Below, piece by piece: positions 56,161-64,000 of a DNA stretch of 64,000 nt. This stretch comes from Microvirga alba. GTDB taxonomy: Bacteria > Pseudomonadota > Alphaproteobacteria > Rhizobiales > Beijerinckiaceae. The notes under the pieces are model-generated. The model had not been told where the DNA came from. It ran no database searches and saw only the letters and a program-made list of their open reading frames with translations. The DNA lies in assembly GCF_015694465.1 (NCBI RefSeq), contig NZ_JADQDO010000002.1:310001-374000 (forward strand). The letters run 5' to 3'. The position numbers and the translations under genes are program-made. Numbering within the stretch: the stretch's first letter is position 1; each line of letters opens with the position of its first letter.

Positions 56161-57086
56161 CAGGAATCGGTGAACCCGGCGGGCATCCGCGCGCGAAGGT
56201 CGAGCCCGGCTTCCCGGCCGAGGGCAGCGGCATCGGAAGGCGCGCCGCGCCGGACAACCTCGAGGCTTTCCGAGCCGTCGGGCCGCATCACGAGGCCGCG
56301 AATCTCAAGCTCGGAGCCGATCATCCGCGCATGGCCCGCGATGGGCGTGCGGCATGAGCCGTCAAGCACGGTCAGGAACGCCCGTTCCGCCGCCAGCGCC
56401 ACGCCGGTCGGCGCATCGATGATCGGCGCGACCGCCTTTTGCGCCCGCTCGTCGTCGGCGCGGATGGCGATGGCGATGGCCCCCTGCCCGACGGCGGGCA
56501 GGAAATCGTCCGTCTCAAGGATCGTGGTGACGTGCTCCGTCAGGCCGAGCCGCCGCAGGCCCGCCATGGCGAGCAGAGTGCCGTCGACCTCGCCGCGCTC
56601 GAGCTTGTCGAGCCGGGTCTGCACGTTGCCGCGAAGCAGCGTGACCTTGAGATCCGGCCGCAGGCGGCGCACTTCCGCCTGGCGCCGCAACGAGGCGGAG
56701 CCGACGACGGCGCCGGGCGGCAGATCCTGAAGGCTTTTGAAACGGCGGCTGATGAAGGCGTCGCGCACATCCTCGCGCGGCAGATAACCGGCGATCACGA
56801 TGCCCTCGGGCAGAACCGTCGGCAGGTCCTTGGCGGAATGGACGGCGAGGTCGAGCGAGCCGTCGAGAAGCCCGATATCGAGCTCCTTGGTGAAGAGACC
56901 CTTGCCGCCCGCTTCCGAGAGCGCCCGGTCCTGGATGGTGTCGCCCGTCGTCTTGATCAGCGCCAGGGGCAATTGCTCGAGCGTCCAGCCATGGGCGGCA
57001 ATCAGCCGGTTTTGCGTCTCGTGAGCCTGGGCCAGCGCTAAGGGACTGCCGCGCGTGCCAATGACCAGGGCGGATGATTCGGCCAT
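56160..57086 (-). CDS. hemC: Porphobilinogen deaminase
   Basis: A 308-residue enzyme that polymerises four porphobilinogens to hydroxymethylbilane. TRGSPLALAQ at the N-terminus, LDLAVHSAKDLPT, GSASLRRQAE, and the cofactor-binding cysteine in GSCRTPIAGHA are visible. Length is typical. It is the first gene of hemC-hemD on the minus strand and diverges from tsaD across 130 bases, the usual alphaproteobacterial arrangement. Confidence 0.97.
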   Translation of the reverse strand: MAESSALVIGTRGSPLALAQAHETQNRLIAAHGWTLEQLPLALIKTTGDTIQDRALSEAGGKGLFTKELDIGLLDGSLDLAVHSAKDLPTVLPEGIVIAGYLPREDVRDAFISRRFKSLQDLPPGAVVGSASLRRQAEVRRLRPDLKVTLLRGNVQTRLDKLERGEVDGTLLAMAGLRRLGLTEHVTTILETDDFLPAVGQGAIAIAIRADDERAQKAVAPIIDAPTGVALAAERAFLTVLDGSCRTPIAGHARMIGSELEIRGLVMRPDGSESLEVVRRGAPSDAAALGREAGLDLRARMPAGFTDS

Positions 57087-57216
57087 TCTTCTTGTGTTCT
57101 CCTAAACGAACCGCGATCGGCGTTTGATCTTGTACGGCGCGGCGGACTATAGGGGGAGGACAGGCGGGCCGCAAAGCCCGAAAGATCAGCTCCAACGACG
57201 CCTTATATAAACGATC

Positions 57217-58272
57217 ATGCGCATTCTCGGGATTGAGACGACCTGTGACGAGACCGCCGCCGCCGTGGTCGGCATCGGCTTCGACGGACGTGGCGAAATC
57301 CTCTCCAACGAGGTCTTGAGCCAGATCGCCGAACATGCCGCCTATGGCGGCGTTGTGCCGGAGATCGCCGCTCGCGCCCATGTGGAGGTGATCGACCGCC
57401 TGATCGCGCGGGCGCTGAAAAAGGCCGGCTGCACCATCAAGGACATCGACGGCATTGCCGCCGCCGCCGGCCCTGGCCTGATCGGCGGCGTGCTGGTCGG
57501 CCTCACCACCGCCAAGGCGATGGCGCTGGTCACCCGCAAGCCGCTGATGGCGGTGAACCACCTCGAAGCCCATGCGCTGACCGCGCGCCTCACCGACGGC
57601 GTCGGCTTCCCCTATCTCCTGCTTCTCGCCTCCGGTGGCCACACGCAGCTCGTCGCGGTGCGCGGCGTCGGCGATTACGTGCGCATCGGCACGACCATCG
57701 ACGACGCCATCGGCGAGGCCTTCGACAAGGTGGCGAAGCTGTTGGGACTGCCCTATCCCGGCGGGCCACATGTGGAAAAGGAAGCCGCCAAGGGCAACCC
57801 GGAGCGCTTCAACCTGCCCCGGCCCATGCAGGGTCGCGCTGAACCGAATTTCTCCCTCTCCGGCCTCAAGACCGCCGTGCGGCTGGAAGCGGAGCGCATC
57901 GCGCCGCTGACCCAGAGCGACGTGGCCGATCTCTGCGCCAGCTTCCAGGCGGCCGTCGTCGATGTGGTGGTCGACCGCACCCGCGTGGCGCTTCGCGCCT
58001 TCCGCGACATCGCGGGCCATCCGACCGCCCTCGTGGTGGCGGGCGGCGTTTCCGCCAACCAGGCGGTGCGCTCCGGCCTGCAGCGCCTCGCGGTCGAGAC
58101 GGGTCTTCGCATGATCGCGCCGCCACTGCATCTGTGCGGCGATAACGGCGCGATGATCGCCTGGGCGGGGCTGGAGCGCCTGCGGCTCGGCCTGATCGAC
58201 GACATTTCCGCGCCCGCCCGCGCCCGCTGGCCCCTCGATACCAGCCGCGACGAAGCCGGAGCCAAAGCCTGA
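57217..58272 (+). CDS. tsaD: tRNA N6-threonylcarbamoyladenosine transferase TsaD
   Basis: A 351-residue Kae1/Gcp ATPase that transfers threonylcarbamoyl to A37 of ANN-decoding tRNAs with TsaB and Tsa[15 protein letters not shown], the metal histidines in [18 protein letters not shown], and GDNGAMIAW near the C-terminus are all present. It overlaps the GNAT gene by one base and diverges from hemC. Length and motifs are complete. Confidence 0.97.
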   Translation: MRILGIETTCDETAAAVVGIGFDGRGEILSNEVLSQIAEHAAYGGVVPEIAARAHVEVIDRLIARALKKAGCTIKDIDGIAAAAGPGLIGGVLVGLTTAKAMALVTRKPLMAVNHLEAHALTARLTDGVGFPYLLLLASGGHTQLVAVRGVGDYVRIGTTIDDAIGEAFDKVAKLLGLPYPGGPHVEKEAAKGNPERFNLPRPMQGRAEPNFSLSGLKTAVRLEAERIAPLTQSDVADLCASFQAAVVDVVVDRTRVALRAFRDIAGHPTALVVAGGVSANQAVRSGLQRLAVETGLRMIAPPLHLCGDNGAMIAWAGLERLRLGLIDDISAPARARWPLDTSRDEAGAKA

Positions 58273-58841
58273 TGCGCCCCTGCCCCGCCGAGATCCGCAC
58301 CGAGCGCCTGATCCTGCGCCGCTGGCGCGAGAACGATAGGCCAGGTTATGCGCGGCTCAACGCCGACGCCCATGTGATGCGTTTCTTCCATAAGATGCGC
58401 AGCCGCGCGGAAAGCGACGCAGAGGCGCAATGGCTCGACGACCGCTTCGGCCTCGACGGATTCGGGCCCTGGGCGGTGGAAGTGCCGGGAGTGGCCGATT
58501 TCATCGGCTTCGTCGGCATCTGGCGCATCGTGCGCGAATTGCCCTTCACGCCGGCTGTCGAAATCGGCTGGCGGCTCGATCAGCCCTATTGGGGCAAAGG
58601 CTACGCGGTGGAAGCGGCAAAGGCCTCATTGCGCGATGTCTTCGAGCGGACGGACTTGGCCGAGATCGTGGCCTATACCGCCGTACAGAATGAGCCCTCT
58701 CGCCGCGTCATGGCAAAACTCGGGATGACCTATGATCCGGCTGCCGATTTCGCCCACCCGGCCATCGAGGAAGGGCACCCCTTGCAAAGGCACGTCCTTT
58801 ACCGAATCTCCCGTCAGGCATTTCTCGCCGACAATTCATAG
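58272..58841 (+). CDS. GNAT-family N-acetyltransferase (RimJ/RimL-like)
   Basis: A 189-residue acetyltransferase. The opening EIRTERLILRRW is the RimJ/RimL-group start, EIGWRLDQPYWGKGYAVEAAKA contains the acetyl-CoA pyrophosphate loop, and YTAVQNEPSRRVMAKLGMTY is the C-terminal strand and helix. The substrate, small molecule or protein N-terminus, cannot be named. It lies between tsaD and gpsA, a frequent arrangement, with a nine-base gap to gpsA. Confidence 0.9.
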   Translation: MRPCPAEIRTERLILRRWRENDRPGYARLNADAHVMRFFHKMRSRAESDAEAQWLDDRFGLDGFGPWAVEVPGVADFIGFVGIWRIVRELPFTPAVEIGWRLDQPYWGKGYAVEAAKASLRDVFERTDLAEIVAYTAVQNEPSRRVMAKLGMTYDPAADFAHPAIEEGHPLQRHVLYRISRQAFLADNS

Positions 58842-58850
58842 GTCCGTTCC

Positions 58851-59834
58851 ATGCGCGTGATCGGCATTGCGGGAGCCGGAGCTTGGGGCACAGCGCTCGC
58901 CAATGCCGCCGCCTTGGCCGGGAACGACGTGGTCTTATGGATGCGCGATCCCGACCAGGCGACGACGCTGACCGCAACCCGGACGAACGAGCGCTTCCTG
59001 CCCGGCGTGCGCCTGCATGGCCGGATCCGGTTCACCGCCGATCTGCCCGATCTTGCGGATACGCAGGCCGTCCTGCTCGTCACCCCGGCGCAGACGACGC
59101 GGGAGATGACAGCGGCGCTTGCGGCCGTGCTTCCGGCTCAAACGCCTCTCGTGCTCTGCGCCAAAGGCATCGAACGCGGCTCGAATGCCTTCCTGAGCGA
59201 CATCGTGACCGAGGTCCGGCCGGGCGCACCTCTGGCAATCCTGTCGGGCCCGAGCTTCGCCCATGACGTCGCGCGCGGCCTGCCGACCGCCGTGACGCTT
59301 GCCTGCGAGAACGGGGCCCTGGCCGAGGATATCGCCACCGCCCTCTCCGGCTCGACCTTCCGCGTCTATCACATCACCGATGTGCGCGGCGTCGAGATCG
59401 GCGGCGCGGCGAAGAACGTGCTGGCCATCGCCTGCGGCGCGGTGGTGGGGCGCGGGCTCGGCGAAAGCGCCAAGGCCGCCCTCGTCGCGCGGGGCTTCGC
59501 GGAACTGCTGCGTTTCGCCCGCGCCTATGGCGGGCAGGCGGAAACGCTGATGGGGCTCTCGGGCCTCGGCGATCTCGTGCTGACCTGCTCCTCCGCCCAA
59601 TCCCGCAACTTCGCCTTCGGCATGCGCCTGGGCCAGGGGCTCTCGCCGCAGGAGGCGGCCGGAGGCAAGCTGGTCGAAGGGGCCGCGACCGCAAGCGCGC
59701 TTACCGCTCTGGCGCGTGCGCGGCATGTGGACATGCCCATCGCGGAGGCGGTCGAGCAGATCTTAAACGGCGCCTGGACTCTCGATCAGGCCGTCGACAC
59801 GTTGATGAACCGTCCGATCAGGTCCGAACACTAG
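58851..59834 (+). CDS. gpsA: NAD(P)H-dependent glycerol-3-phosphate dehydrogenase
   Basis: A 327-residue enzyme that makes sn-glycerol-3-phosphate for phospholipids. The Rossmann motif is GAGAWGTALANA, then GPSFAHDVARGLPTAVTLA, the catalytic lysine in GAAKNVLAIACG, and TLMGLSGLGDLVLTCSS. All are diagnostic. It is in the tsaD operon, ten bases before the EVE gene. Confidence 0.97.
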   Translation: MRVIGIAGAGAWGTALANAAALAGNDVVLWMRDPDQATTLTATRTNERFLPGVRLHGRIRFTADLPDLADTQAVLLVTPAQTTREMTAALAAVLPAQTPLVLCAKGIERGSNAFLSDIVTEVRPGAPLAILSGPSFAHDVARGLPTAVTLACENGALAEDIATALSGSTFRVYHITDVRGVEIGGAAKNVLAIACGAVVGRGLGESAKAALVARGFAELLRFARAYGGQAETLMGLSGLGDLVLTCSSAQSRNFAFGMRLGQGLSPQEAAGGKLVEGAATASALTALARARHVDMPIAEAVEQILNGAWTLDQAVDTLMNRPIRSEH

Positions 59835-59844
59835 AGAGACACGC

Positions 59845-60258
59845 ATGGCCCATTGGCTCTACAAATCCGAACCCTCCGTCTGGTCCTGGGACCAACAGGT
59901 TGCGCAAGGCGACAAGGGCACGTTCTGGAGCGGCGTGCGCAACCATGTCGCCAAGCAGAACCTCATGGCCATGAAGAAGGGCGAGAAGGGTTTTTTCTAC
60001 CATTCGAACGAGGGCAAGGCGATTGTCGGCATCGTCGAGGTGATCAAGGAATATTACCCCGACCACACGGATGAGAGCGGCAAGTTCGGCATGGTCGACA
60101 TCAAGGCCGTCAAACCGTTCAAGCGCCCCGTCACGCTCGAGGAAATCAAGGCCGAGCCCAGGCTCAAGGACATGATCCTCGTCAATAATTCGCGCCTCTC
60201 GGTGCAGCCGGTCACCGCCGAGGAATGGGCGCTCATCTGCAAGATGGGCGGGTTGTAA
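59845..60258 (+). CDS. EVE-domain protein (THYN1-like)
   Basis: A 137-residue protein of the EVE/PUA-like fold. WLYKSEPSVWSWDQ at the start, WSGVRNHVAKQNLMAM and GIVEVIKEYYPDHTD are family marks; aromatic residues line a pocket for modified bases. The bacterial members' role is poorly known. It sits ten bases after gpsA, in the same operon. Confidence 0.9.
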   Translation: MAHWLYKSEPSVWSWDQQVAQGDKGTFWSGVRNHVAKQNLMAMKKGEKGFFYHSNEGKAIVGIVEVIKEYYPDHTDESGKFGMVDIKAVKPFKRPVTLEEIKAEPRLKDMILVNNSRLSVQPVTAEEWALICKMGGL

Positions 60259-60291
60259 TTCGCCGGGCAACAAGACGCGGAGGGCTTTCAC

Positions 60292-60705
60292 GTGTTCGCA
60301 ACGACCAATCTCTGGGCCATTCTCCTCGCCGCGATCGCGGCCTGGCTGGTCGGCTCGGTCTGGTACATGGTACTCGCCAAGCCCTGGATGGCCGCGCTCG
60401 GCAAGACGAAGGACGAGCTGATGGGCCCCTCGGGCAAGCCCTCGCCGATCCCCCTCATCGTTTCCTTTCTCGCCGAGATCGTCATGGCGGTGGTGCTCTC
60501 GGGCATCATCTGGCACGCCGGGCCGGTCACGGTCGCGAATGGCGTGACGGCGGGGTTCCTCGCCTGGCTCGGCTTCGTGCTCACCACCATGGCCGTCAAC
60601 CACGGCTTTGGCGGCGCGCGGCCGATGCTGACCGTCATCGATGCGGGCCACTGGCTCGCGGTTCTGCTGATCCAGGGCGCGATCATCGGCGCGTTCGGTC
60701 GATGA
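60292..60705 (+). CDS. DUF1761 membrane protein
   Basis: A 137-residue protein with about four TM helices (LWAILLAAIAAWLVGSVWYM, LIVSFLAEIVMAVVLSGIIW, TAGFLAWLGFVLTTMAVN, WLAVLLIQGAIIGAF). This fits DUF1761. The start is GTG 60292 with GGAGGG 8-13 bases before it. Function is unknown. Confidence 0.83.
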   Translation: MFATTNLWAILLAAIAAWLVGSVWYMVLAKPWMAALGKTKDELMGPSGKPSPIPLIVSFLAEIVMAVVLSGIIWHAGPVTVANGVTAGFLAWLGFVLTTMAVNHGFGGARPMLTVIDAGHWLAVLLIQGAIIGAFGR

Positions 60706-60811
60706 TGCCTCACGACTAACGACCAAAGTGCGATCGGCGCGCGCTTGCCCGTAGCCCCGCTCTTTCCGTAAAGCTAAAACCAACTAGGTACAAAAGTCTG
60801 GGAGAAACGCC

Positions 60812-62764
60812 ATGGCAGAGAAGATCTACGAGGTATCGCCCGAATGGCAGCGCCGCGCCTACCTCGATGACGCCGGATATCGGGCGAAGTACGAAGCGTC
60901 CGTGAAGGACCCGAACGGGTTCTGGGCGGAAGAGGCCAAGCGTATCAATTGGTTCAAGCCCTTCACGTTGGTGAAGAACACCAATTTCGGCCCGGAGAAC
61001 GTCAACATCCGCTGGTTCGAGGACGGCACCACCAACGTCGCCTATAACTGCATCGACCGGCATCTCGAGACCCGCGGCGATCAGGTCGCGATCATCTGGG
61101 AAGGCGACGATCCCTCGGAGTCGAAAAAGATCACCTACCGCGAGCTGCACGCGGAAGTGTGCCGCATGGCCAACATCATGCGCAATCGCGGCGTCTCGAA
61201 GGGCGACCGGGTGACGATCTATCTGCCGATGATTCCGGAAGCAGCGTACGCCATGCTCGCCTGTGCGCGGCTGGGAGCGATCCATTCGGTGGTGTTCGGC
61301 GGCTTCTCGCCGGATTCCCTCGCCGGGCGCATCGAGGATGCGAAATCGGCCTTCGTCGTCACCGCGGACGAGGGCTTGCGCGGTGGCCGCAAAGTGCCGC
61401 TGAAAGTGAACGTGGACGCCGCCATCGAGCGCGTCGGCGGCGTCGATCATGTGCTCGTCGTGCGCCGGACCGGCGCTCCCGTGAACATGGTTCCTGGCCG
61501 CGACGTCTATTACGATGAGGCTGCCAAGCAGGTGACCGACGAATGCCCGGTCGAGGAGATGAACGCGGAAGATCCGCTGTTCATCCTCTACACCTCGGGC
61601 TCGACGGGCAAGCCGAAGGGCGTGCTGCACACCACGGGCGGCTACCTCGTCTACACGGCGATGACGCATCAATACGTCTTCGATTATCACGACGGCGACA
61701 TCTACTGGTGCACGGCGGATGTGGGCTGGGTGACGGGCCACTCCTACATTCTCTACGGACCGCTGGCGAACGGCGCGACGACGCTGATGTTCGAGGGTGT
61801 GCCGACCTATCCCACGATCTCCCGTTTCTGGGACGTGATCGACAAGCACAACGTCAACATCTTCTACACCGCACCGACCGCCATCCGCTCGCTGATGCAG
61901 GCGGGCGAGGAGCCGGTGCGGAAGACCTCGCGCAAGTCGCTGCGTCTTCTCGGTTCCGTCGGCGAGCCGATCAATCCGGAAGCCTGGGAATGGTACTATC
62001 GCGTGGTCGGCGACAACCGCTGCCCCATCGTCGATACCTGGTGGCAGACGGAGACCGGCGGCATTCTCATCACGCCGCTTCCCGGCGCGACCAGGCTCAA
62101 GCCCGGCTCGGCCACGCGGCCCTTCTTCGGCGTCAAGCCGCAGGTGATGGACGCGGACGGAAAGGTGCTGGACGGCGCGTGCGAGGGCAATCTCGTCATC
62201 GCGGATTCCTGGCCTGGCCAGATGCGTACGATCTACGGCGATCATGAGCGCTTCATCCAGACCTACTTCTCGACCTACCCGGGCAAGTATTTTACCGGCG
62301 ACGGCTGCCGCCGCGACACGGATGGCTATTACTGGATCACGGGCCGCGTCGACGACGTGCTCAACGTCTCCGGCCACCGCATGGGCACGGCGGAGGTCGA
62401 ATCCGCCCTCGTCGCGCATCCGAAAGTGTCGGAGGCCGCCGTCGTCGGCTATCCGCACGACATCAAGGGCCAGGGCATCTACGCCTATGTTACCCTGATG
62501 GCGGGCGAGCAGCCCTCCGAGGACCTGCGCAAGGAACTCGTCGCCTGGGTCCGCAAGGAAATCGGCCCGATCGCCTCGCCGGACCTGATCCAGTTCGCGC
62601 CGGGCCTGCCCAAAACCCGCTCCGGCAAGATCATGCGCCGAATCCTGCGCAAGATCGCCGAGGACGAGTTCGGCAATCTCGGCGACACCTCGACGCTCGC
62701 CGATCCGGGCGTGGTCGACGATCTGGTGACGAACCGCCAGAACAAGCGGACACAAGCCGCGTAA
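60812..62764 (+). CDS. acs: Acetyl-CoA synthetase
   Basis: A 650-residue AMP-forming acetate-CoA ligase. The adenylate P-loop [33 protein letters not shown] and the C-terminal catalytic lysine in [13 protein letters not shown], normally acetylated by Pat-type enzymes, are all visible. It feeds acetate to acetyl-CoA and so to the glyoxylate shunt (aceA at 33 kb). ATG 60812 follows a GGGAGAAA ribosome site. A long hairpin follows the stop. Confidence 0.97.
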   Translation: MAEKIYEVSPEWQRRAYLDDAGYRAKYEASVKDPNGFWAEEAKRINWFKPFTLVKNTNFGPENVNIRWFEDGTTNVAYNCIDRHLETRGDQVAIIWEGDDPSESKKITYRELHAEVCRMANIMRNRGVSKGDRVTIYLPMIPEAAYAMLACARLGAIHSVVFGGFSPDSLAGRIEDAKSAFVVTADEGLRGGRKVPLKVNVDAAIERVGGVDHVLVVRRTGAPVNMVPGRDVYYDEAAKQVTDECPVEEMNAEDPLFILYTSGSTGKPKGVLHTTGGYLVYTAMTHQYVFDYHDGDIYWCTADVGWVTGHSYILYGPLANGATTLMFEGVPTYPTISRFWDVIDKHNVNIFYTAPTAIRSLMQAGEEPVRKTSRKSLRLLGSVGEPINPEAWEWYYRVVGDNRCPIVDTWWQTETGGILITPLPGATRLKPGSATRPFFGVKPQVMDADGKVLDGACEGNLVIADSWPGQMRTIYGDHERFIQTYFSTYPGKYFTGDGCRRDTDGYYWITGRVDDVLNVSGHRMGTAEVESALVAHPKVSEAAVVGYPHDIKGQGIYAYVTLMAGEQPSEDLRKELVAWVRKEIGPIASPDLIQFAPGLPKTRSGKIMRRILRKIAEDEFGNLGDTSTLADPGVVDDLVTNRQNKRTQAA

Positions 62765-62787
62765 GCTTGGTCGGAACAGACTCCTGC

Positions 62788-62814
62788 TCATGGCCGGGCC
62801 TTGCCCGGCCATGA
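62788..62814 (+). terminator. Long hairpin after acs
   Basis: A perfect 12-bp stem TCATGGCCGGGC/GCCCGGCCATGA around loop CTT, then CGGTTT. It is a probable terminator. The same TCATGGCCGGG-type palindrome is a dispersed repeat in some Hyphomicrobiales (from memory), so it may be a repeat recruited as terminator. Confidence 0.75.
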
Positions 62815-62834
62815 CGGTTTAGAGGCGGATCTCG

Positions 62835-63314
62835 ATGCAACTCGACCAGGTCCAAAGGAATGCGGCCAGCGGCCGGGGCGGCGGGCCTCAAGGGGGCTTC
62901 AATCCGCTCGTGCCCGAGCTCGATGTCACCGATATCGAAAAGAGCCTTTGGTTCTGGTGCGATCTGCTTGGCTTCGAAGTGGCCTATGACAGGCCGAAAG
63001 CCAAATTCGCCTATCTCCAGCGCGAAGGCGCGCAGATCATGCTCTGCCAGATCAACGGGAACTGGCAAACCGGCACATTGGAAGCCCCCTTCGGCCGAGG
63101 CGTGAACTTTCAGATCGCGGCGCGAAACCTCGACCCGATGCTGAAGGCCCTCGCAGATGCAGGCTGGCCGCTCTTTCGGGAGCCCTCCGAAGCCTGGTAT
63201 CGGATCGGCGATCAATTGATGGAAAACGGATCGCGCGAATTTCTCGTTCAGGATCCCGACGGCTACCTCATCCGTTTTGCCGAGAGCATCGGCAGCAGGC
63301 CCATCGGCGACTGA
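62835..63314 (+). CDS. VOC-superfamily (bleomycin-resistance/glyoxalase-fold) protein
   Basis: A 159-residue protein. VPELDVTDIEKSLWFWCDLLGFEV begins the first beta-alpha-beta repeat, KFAYLQREGAQIMLCQ follows, and FLVQDPDGYLIRFAE closes the second. This is the glyoxalase/bleomycin-resistance/dioxygenase fold. The name reflects fold, not proven resistance. It has its own start at 62835 after the acs hairpin. Confidence 0.88.
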   Translation: MQLDQVQRNAASGRGGGPQGGFNPLVPELDVTDIEKSLWFWCDLLGFEVAYDRPKAKFAYLQREGAQIMLCQINGNWQTGTLEAPFGRGVNFQIAARNLDPMLKALADAGWPLFREPSEAWYRIGDQLMENGSREFLVQDPDGYLIRFAESIGSRPIGD

Positions 63315-63382
63315 AGCCACCTTCGATACTTGAGCCGGCAATGCGTCGGCCATACAATGTCGGTGTTCAAGAGGAGCCTCCC

Positions 63383-63646
63383 ATGTCCCTGAAACGCCTG
63401 TTCACCGAGCACCCTGACTCCGTTGGCGAATCCTATTTCGAGCACATGGGCGTCGCGTTGAGCTTTGCCGGACCGCTCATCGCGGCAGGCTTCGCGGCGT
63501 TGGTTCATGCCTTCCTGCCCTTCCTATGTGTGACAACGGCAAGCGCGACCGTGAAGCGGCTTTACGCGCGCATGACGAATCGCGCGCCGCGCGCGGTGCC
63601 GCAGGCGAAGACCGACGGCATGATGGCTTGGGACCCGGTGATCTGA
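63383..63646 (+). CDS. DUF6356 small membrane protein
   Basis: An 87-residue protein. LFTEHPDSVGESYFEHM is the family start, a hydrophobic stretch follows (SFAGPLIAAGFAALVHAFLP), and the tail is basic. This fits DUF6356, a small alphaproteobacterial family of unknown role. ATG 63383 is preferred over 63341 because GAGGAG lies close upstream. Confidence 0.82.
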   Translation: MSLKRLFTEHPDSVGESYFEHMGVALSFAGPLIAAGFAALVHAFLPFLCVTTASATVKRLYARMTNRAPRAVPQAKTDGMMAWDPVI

Positions 63647-63660
63647 AGCCCACGTTCCTT

Positions 63661-63689
63661 ACGCGGAACCGGTTCCCGCATATCATGAC
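63661..63689. repeat. Fragment of the rhizobial palindromic repeat
   Basis: GCGGAACCGGTTCCCGC is a perfect short palindrome-like core (GCGGAACC/GGTTCCCGC) with ATCATGA after it, resembling the 55262-55306 element's centre and right end. It lies in the gap between two plus-strand genes. Confidence 0.5.
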
Positions 63690-63773
63690 AATCCTCTAAC
63701 TCTTCTGGTCTAGGAACCTTCAGCCTTCGCTTTGCGTCTCACCCCTGCGCAGCTCTTGCAGGAGGGTTGGGAC

Positions 63774-64000
63774 ATGTCGAAGACCGCCTTCGCCGTCATC
63801 ATCGGCTTGAGCAGTCTCTGGTCCGCAGGCGCGATTGCTCGCGAAGTCGTTCCGTTCTCCATGGGCGCGATGCCCGGCACGATCGTGATCAAGACCGCGG
63901 AGCGAAGTCTTTACTTCGTGCGCGGCGATGGGACCGCCCTCCGCTACAAGGTCGCCGTAGGCCGTCTCGGCAAGCAATGGTTCGGCGAGGCAAGGGTCGA
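63774..64000 (+). CDS. L,D-transpeptidase (YkuD/ErfK family), 3' truncated
   Basis: The coding region is cut by the window end after 75 codons. A signal peptide (about 1-22, VIIGLSSLWSAGAIA) is followed by the opening of a YkuD domain: GTIVIKTAERSLYFVRGDG and ALRYKVAVGRLGKQWFG. The catalytic HGT and SHGC motifs lie beyond the window. These enzymes form 3-3 peptidoglycan cross-links or anchor proteins. ATG 63774 has AGGAGGG about nine bases upstream. Confidence 0.9.
   Translation, partial: MSKTAFAVIIGLSSLWSAGAIAREVVPFSMGAMPGTIVIKTAERSLYFVRGDGTALRYKVAVGRLGKQWFGEARV

Overview
The window is GC-rich, tightly packed chromosomal DNA with no transposase, phage gene or CRISPR array. Gene content points to an alphaproteobacterium of the Hyphomicrobiales. 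Evidence: a mitofilin (Mic60)-like gene beside hemD and hemC, DUF4170 and DUF6356 proteins, an isocitrate lyase divergent from a short-chain acyl-type regulator, and rhizobial-type palindromic repeats. The genus cannot be fixed from sequence reading alone. Coordinates come from reading the sequence; family names come from recognised motifs, not database searches.

Layout. 1-2.5 kb: a truncated LysR regulator, then yggT-DUF167-folD (minus) and tRNA-Ala(CGC). 3-6.6 kb: a methyl-accepting chemotaxis protein with a strong terminator, and an ABC-F ATPase. 7.1-9 kb: queC-queD-queE behind a probable preQ1-I riboswitch whose tail contains the queC Shine-Dalgarno. 9-14.9 kb: a methyltransferase, an MgtA-type P-type ATPase, an amidase and a HugZ-like protein.

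14.9-28.6 kb looks like a peptide/amide catabolism module. A minus operon encodes a peptide ABC transporter and an M32 carboxypeptidase. Divergent from it, a GntR-type regulator leads creatininase-like, PanE-like and SDR proteins, a polysaccharide-deacetylase-fold hydrolase, a P1/DmpA-type aminopeptidase and an isoaspartyl peptidase. A near-perfect palindrome sits in the divergent promoter. A YehZYXW-type osmoprotectant ABC operon (28.6-32.4 kb) runs into the end of this module with no spacer.

32.6-37.7 kb: a DUF4170 protein, isocitrate lyase and its divergent regulator with TTTACA/TGTAAA half-sites, a glutamine amidotransferase, a TerB-like protein and a lone receiver domain. 37.9-43.5 kb: a large FecR-TPR-beta-barrel protein coupled by 3 nt to a CHASE2 class III cyclase, a plausible envelope-to-cyclic-nucleotide signalling pair. 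Then a CDF cation exporter. 44.9-51.8 kb: a six-gene operon with a SPINDLY/OGT-like glycosyltransferase and the enzymes for a CDP-linked, C-methylated deoxysugar. Then tRNA-Gly, tRNA-Ala and tRNA-Thr.

52.3-64 kb is mainly housekeeping: hemC-hemD-mitofilin-hemY (minus), tsaD-GNAT-gpsA-EVE-DUF1761, acs, a VOC protein, a DUF6356 protein and the start of an L,D-transpeptidase cut by the window end. The best second-look items are the peptide module, the FecR-barrel/CHASE2 pair, the CDP-sugar/OGT operon and the que riboswitch.
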